Translations under genes and position numbers: made by a program | Notes under the pieces: model-generated | The model's database searches: none | What the model was told of the DNA's origin: nothing | What the model saw: the letters and a program-made list of their open reading frames with translations, nothing else | Assembly (NCBI GenBank): GCA_041180805.1 | Contig: JBEGQX010000171.1 | Coordinates: 1 to 7,055, forward strand | Source: JBEGQX01 sp041180805 | GTDB lineage: Bacteria > Planctomycetota > Planctomycetia > Gemmatales > Gemmataceae | Length of the DNA: 7,055 nucleotides | Direction of reading: 5' to 3' | Shown: in pieces, positions 6,254 to 7,055 of the stretch | How the letters are laid out: every line of letters starts with the position of its first letter | Numbering within the stretch: position 1 is the first letter of the stretch

Positions 6254-7055
6254 ATGAGTGATAACCCTAATCAATCCGGCGGTATAATTCACACTTATCT
6301 TAAGTATGACCCCGTGCAGTTCCCAAGCCCAAATGCACCTCCCGCTGATGCGGTGTCCCCCGCCTTTGAACACATGCTTCGTTACGGTACCACAAGAAAC
6401 TTTACCGAGGAGCAGCTTGCGAATGCCATCAGGATAGATCCAAGCCAAATTCAAGGATTTGGTCCTTCCATGGAAAGGTTGATGGATATTCTGGAAGAGC
6501 GTAAAAAAAAGATTTTAGAAACTTACGAGACAGAAACTGTCCAAAAAGAAGCCCTCTCGGCTTACAAGAAAACCCAGAAAAAAGTTAAATTGCCCGGCGC
6601 CTTGGGAAAGGATTTTCAGAAAGCATTCTCGGAAGAGCAACTTGTTCTCTTGGAGTCTATTTGGTATCAGGCCGGTGGGGAAAAATCTGATCAGTCGGTG
6701 AAAATATTGGAAGCAATTGAGAGGCTTGGCGAAAAATATCAAATTGATGAGCTTGCGGCAAAATATTCTTTCACAGGCAATCAGGGTATGTCCGTGGAAG
6801 AAGCTCTGATGATCAAGATGGAACTTGAAAAAATTGACAAATTACTTCAGCAGTTAAAGGATGCCCTTCAGAATGCCCAGCTAGCATTGGTAGATCTTGA
6901 AGAACTCTCTGAATTTGTTGGTATGCAGGAGATTGAAAAACTTGATGATATCCAAAAGCAGATACAAGAATATTTAAAAGCAATTCAGGAAAGCCAGGGT
7001 ATTGAGAAGGATGGTAAGGGGCTAAGGCTTACCCCGAAATCCTTTAGAATTTTCC
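6254..7055 (+). CDS. Likely vWA-type partner of the AAA+ ATPase, N-terminal part only (3' truncated by window edge)
   Basis: The ATG at 6254 opens a frame of 267 codons with no stop before the window ends. An in-frame TGA at 6248 blocks any upstream start, and GGTGA (6246-6250) three bases before the ATG is a plausible ribosome site. The 12-bp gap after the ATPase stop indicates one operon. The visible part is soluble and largely helical: YLKYDPVQFPSPNAPP (15-30), VSPAFEHMLRYG (34-45), IDPSQIQGFGPSM (61-73), RKKKILETYETETVQK (83-98), IERLGEKYQIDELAAKY (155-171), a long coiled-coil-like helix (about 182-245) and LRLTPKSFRIF at the edge. These blocks match, from memory, the N-terminal half of planctomycete proteins that follow such ATPases and carry a von Willebrand factor A domain further on. 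The vWA domain itself, with its MIDAS metal site, is not in the window, so that part is inferred. The protein probably acts as the adaptor or target-binding subunit of the ATPase. Confidence 0.85.
   Translation, partial: MSDNPNQSGGIIHTYLKYDPVQFPSPNAPPADAVSPAFEHMLRYGTTRNFTEEQLANAIRIDPSQIQGFGPSMERLMDILEERKKKILETYETETVQKEALSAYKKTQKKVKLPGALGKDFQKAFSEEQLVLLESIWYQAGGEKSDQSVKILEAIERLGEKYQIDELAAKYSFTGNQGMSVEEALMIKMELEKIDKLLQQLKDALQNAQLALVDLEELSEFVGMQEIEKLDDIQKQIQEYLKAIQESQGIEKDGKGLRLTPKSFRIF

Noticed and set aside
6503..6512. Slippery A AAA AAG heptamer, in phase, in a run of eight A followed by G inside the vWA-type partner gene.
   Set aside because: It encodes Lys-Lys-Lys in a segment (RKKKILETYETE) that looks conserved at the protein level. 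The -1 frame stops after about 25 codons, and no stimulatory stem-loop or upstream Shine-Dalgarno-like signal is obvious. Most likely it is ordinary coding sequence.

Overview
This window is about 98% coding. It holds four protein genes: two complete, one cut by the left edge and one cut by the right edge. By eye the base composition is moderate and slightly AT-leaning. No tRNA, rRNA, CRISPR array, insertion sequence or phage gene is visible. The protein types point to a member of the Planctomycetota: a caspase-fold protein with a long non-catalytic C-terminal half, a very large uncharacterised membrane protein, and a ChlI/MoxR-like AAA+ ATPase followed by a partner resembling vWA-type proteins. 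This taxonomic call is inferred from protein character and recalled family resemblance. No search was run.

Layout. Positions 1-1349 (+) carry the C-terminal part of a caspase-like (peptidase C14) protein; its His/Cys dyad is kept and its N-terminus lies outside the window. Positions 1339-4713 (-) carry an 1124-residue protein with a soluble N-terminal half, a membrane domain with several hydrophobic segments and a soluble C-terminal domain. Its stop codon overlaps the end of the caspase gene tail to tail. Positions 4714-4825 are the only real intergenic space, a 112-bp divergent control region with an 11-bp direct repeat and a bulged dyad. Positions 4826-6241 (+) encode the AAA+ ATPase. Twelve bases later, at 6254, a second gene opens and runs off the right edge. 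It is clearly coding, with 267 codons and no stop, and matches what I recall of the N-terminal half of the vWA partner of such ATPases.

How they may work together. The ATPase and the downstream gene form a tight two-gene unit, as expected for a Mg-chelatase-like AAA+/vWA pair that remodels a target protein. The membrane protein is divergent from that unit and shares its control region, so co-regulation is possible. The caspase-like gene only converges on the membrane protein gene, and nothing in the sequence proves a functional link. The items most worth follow-up are the uncharacterised membrane protein family, the divergent control region, and whether the four genes stay together in relatives.
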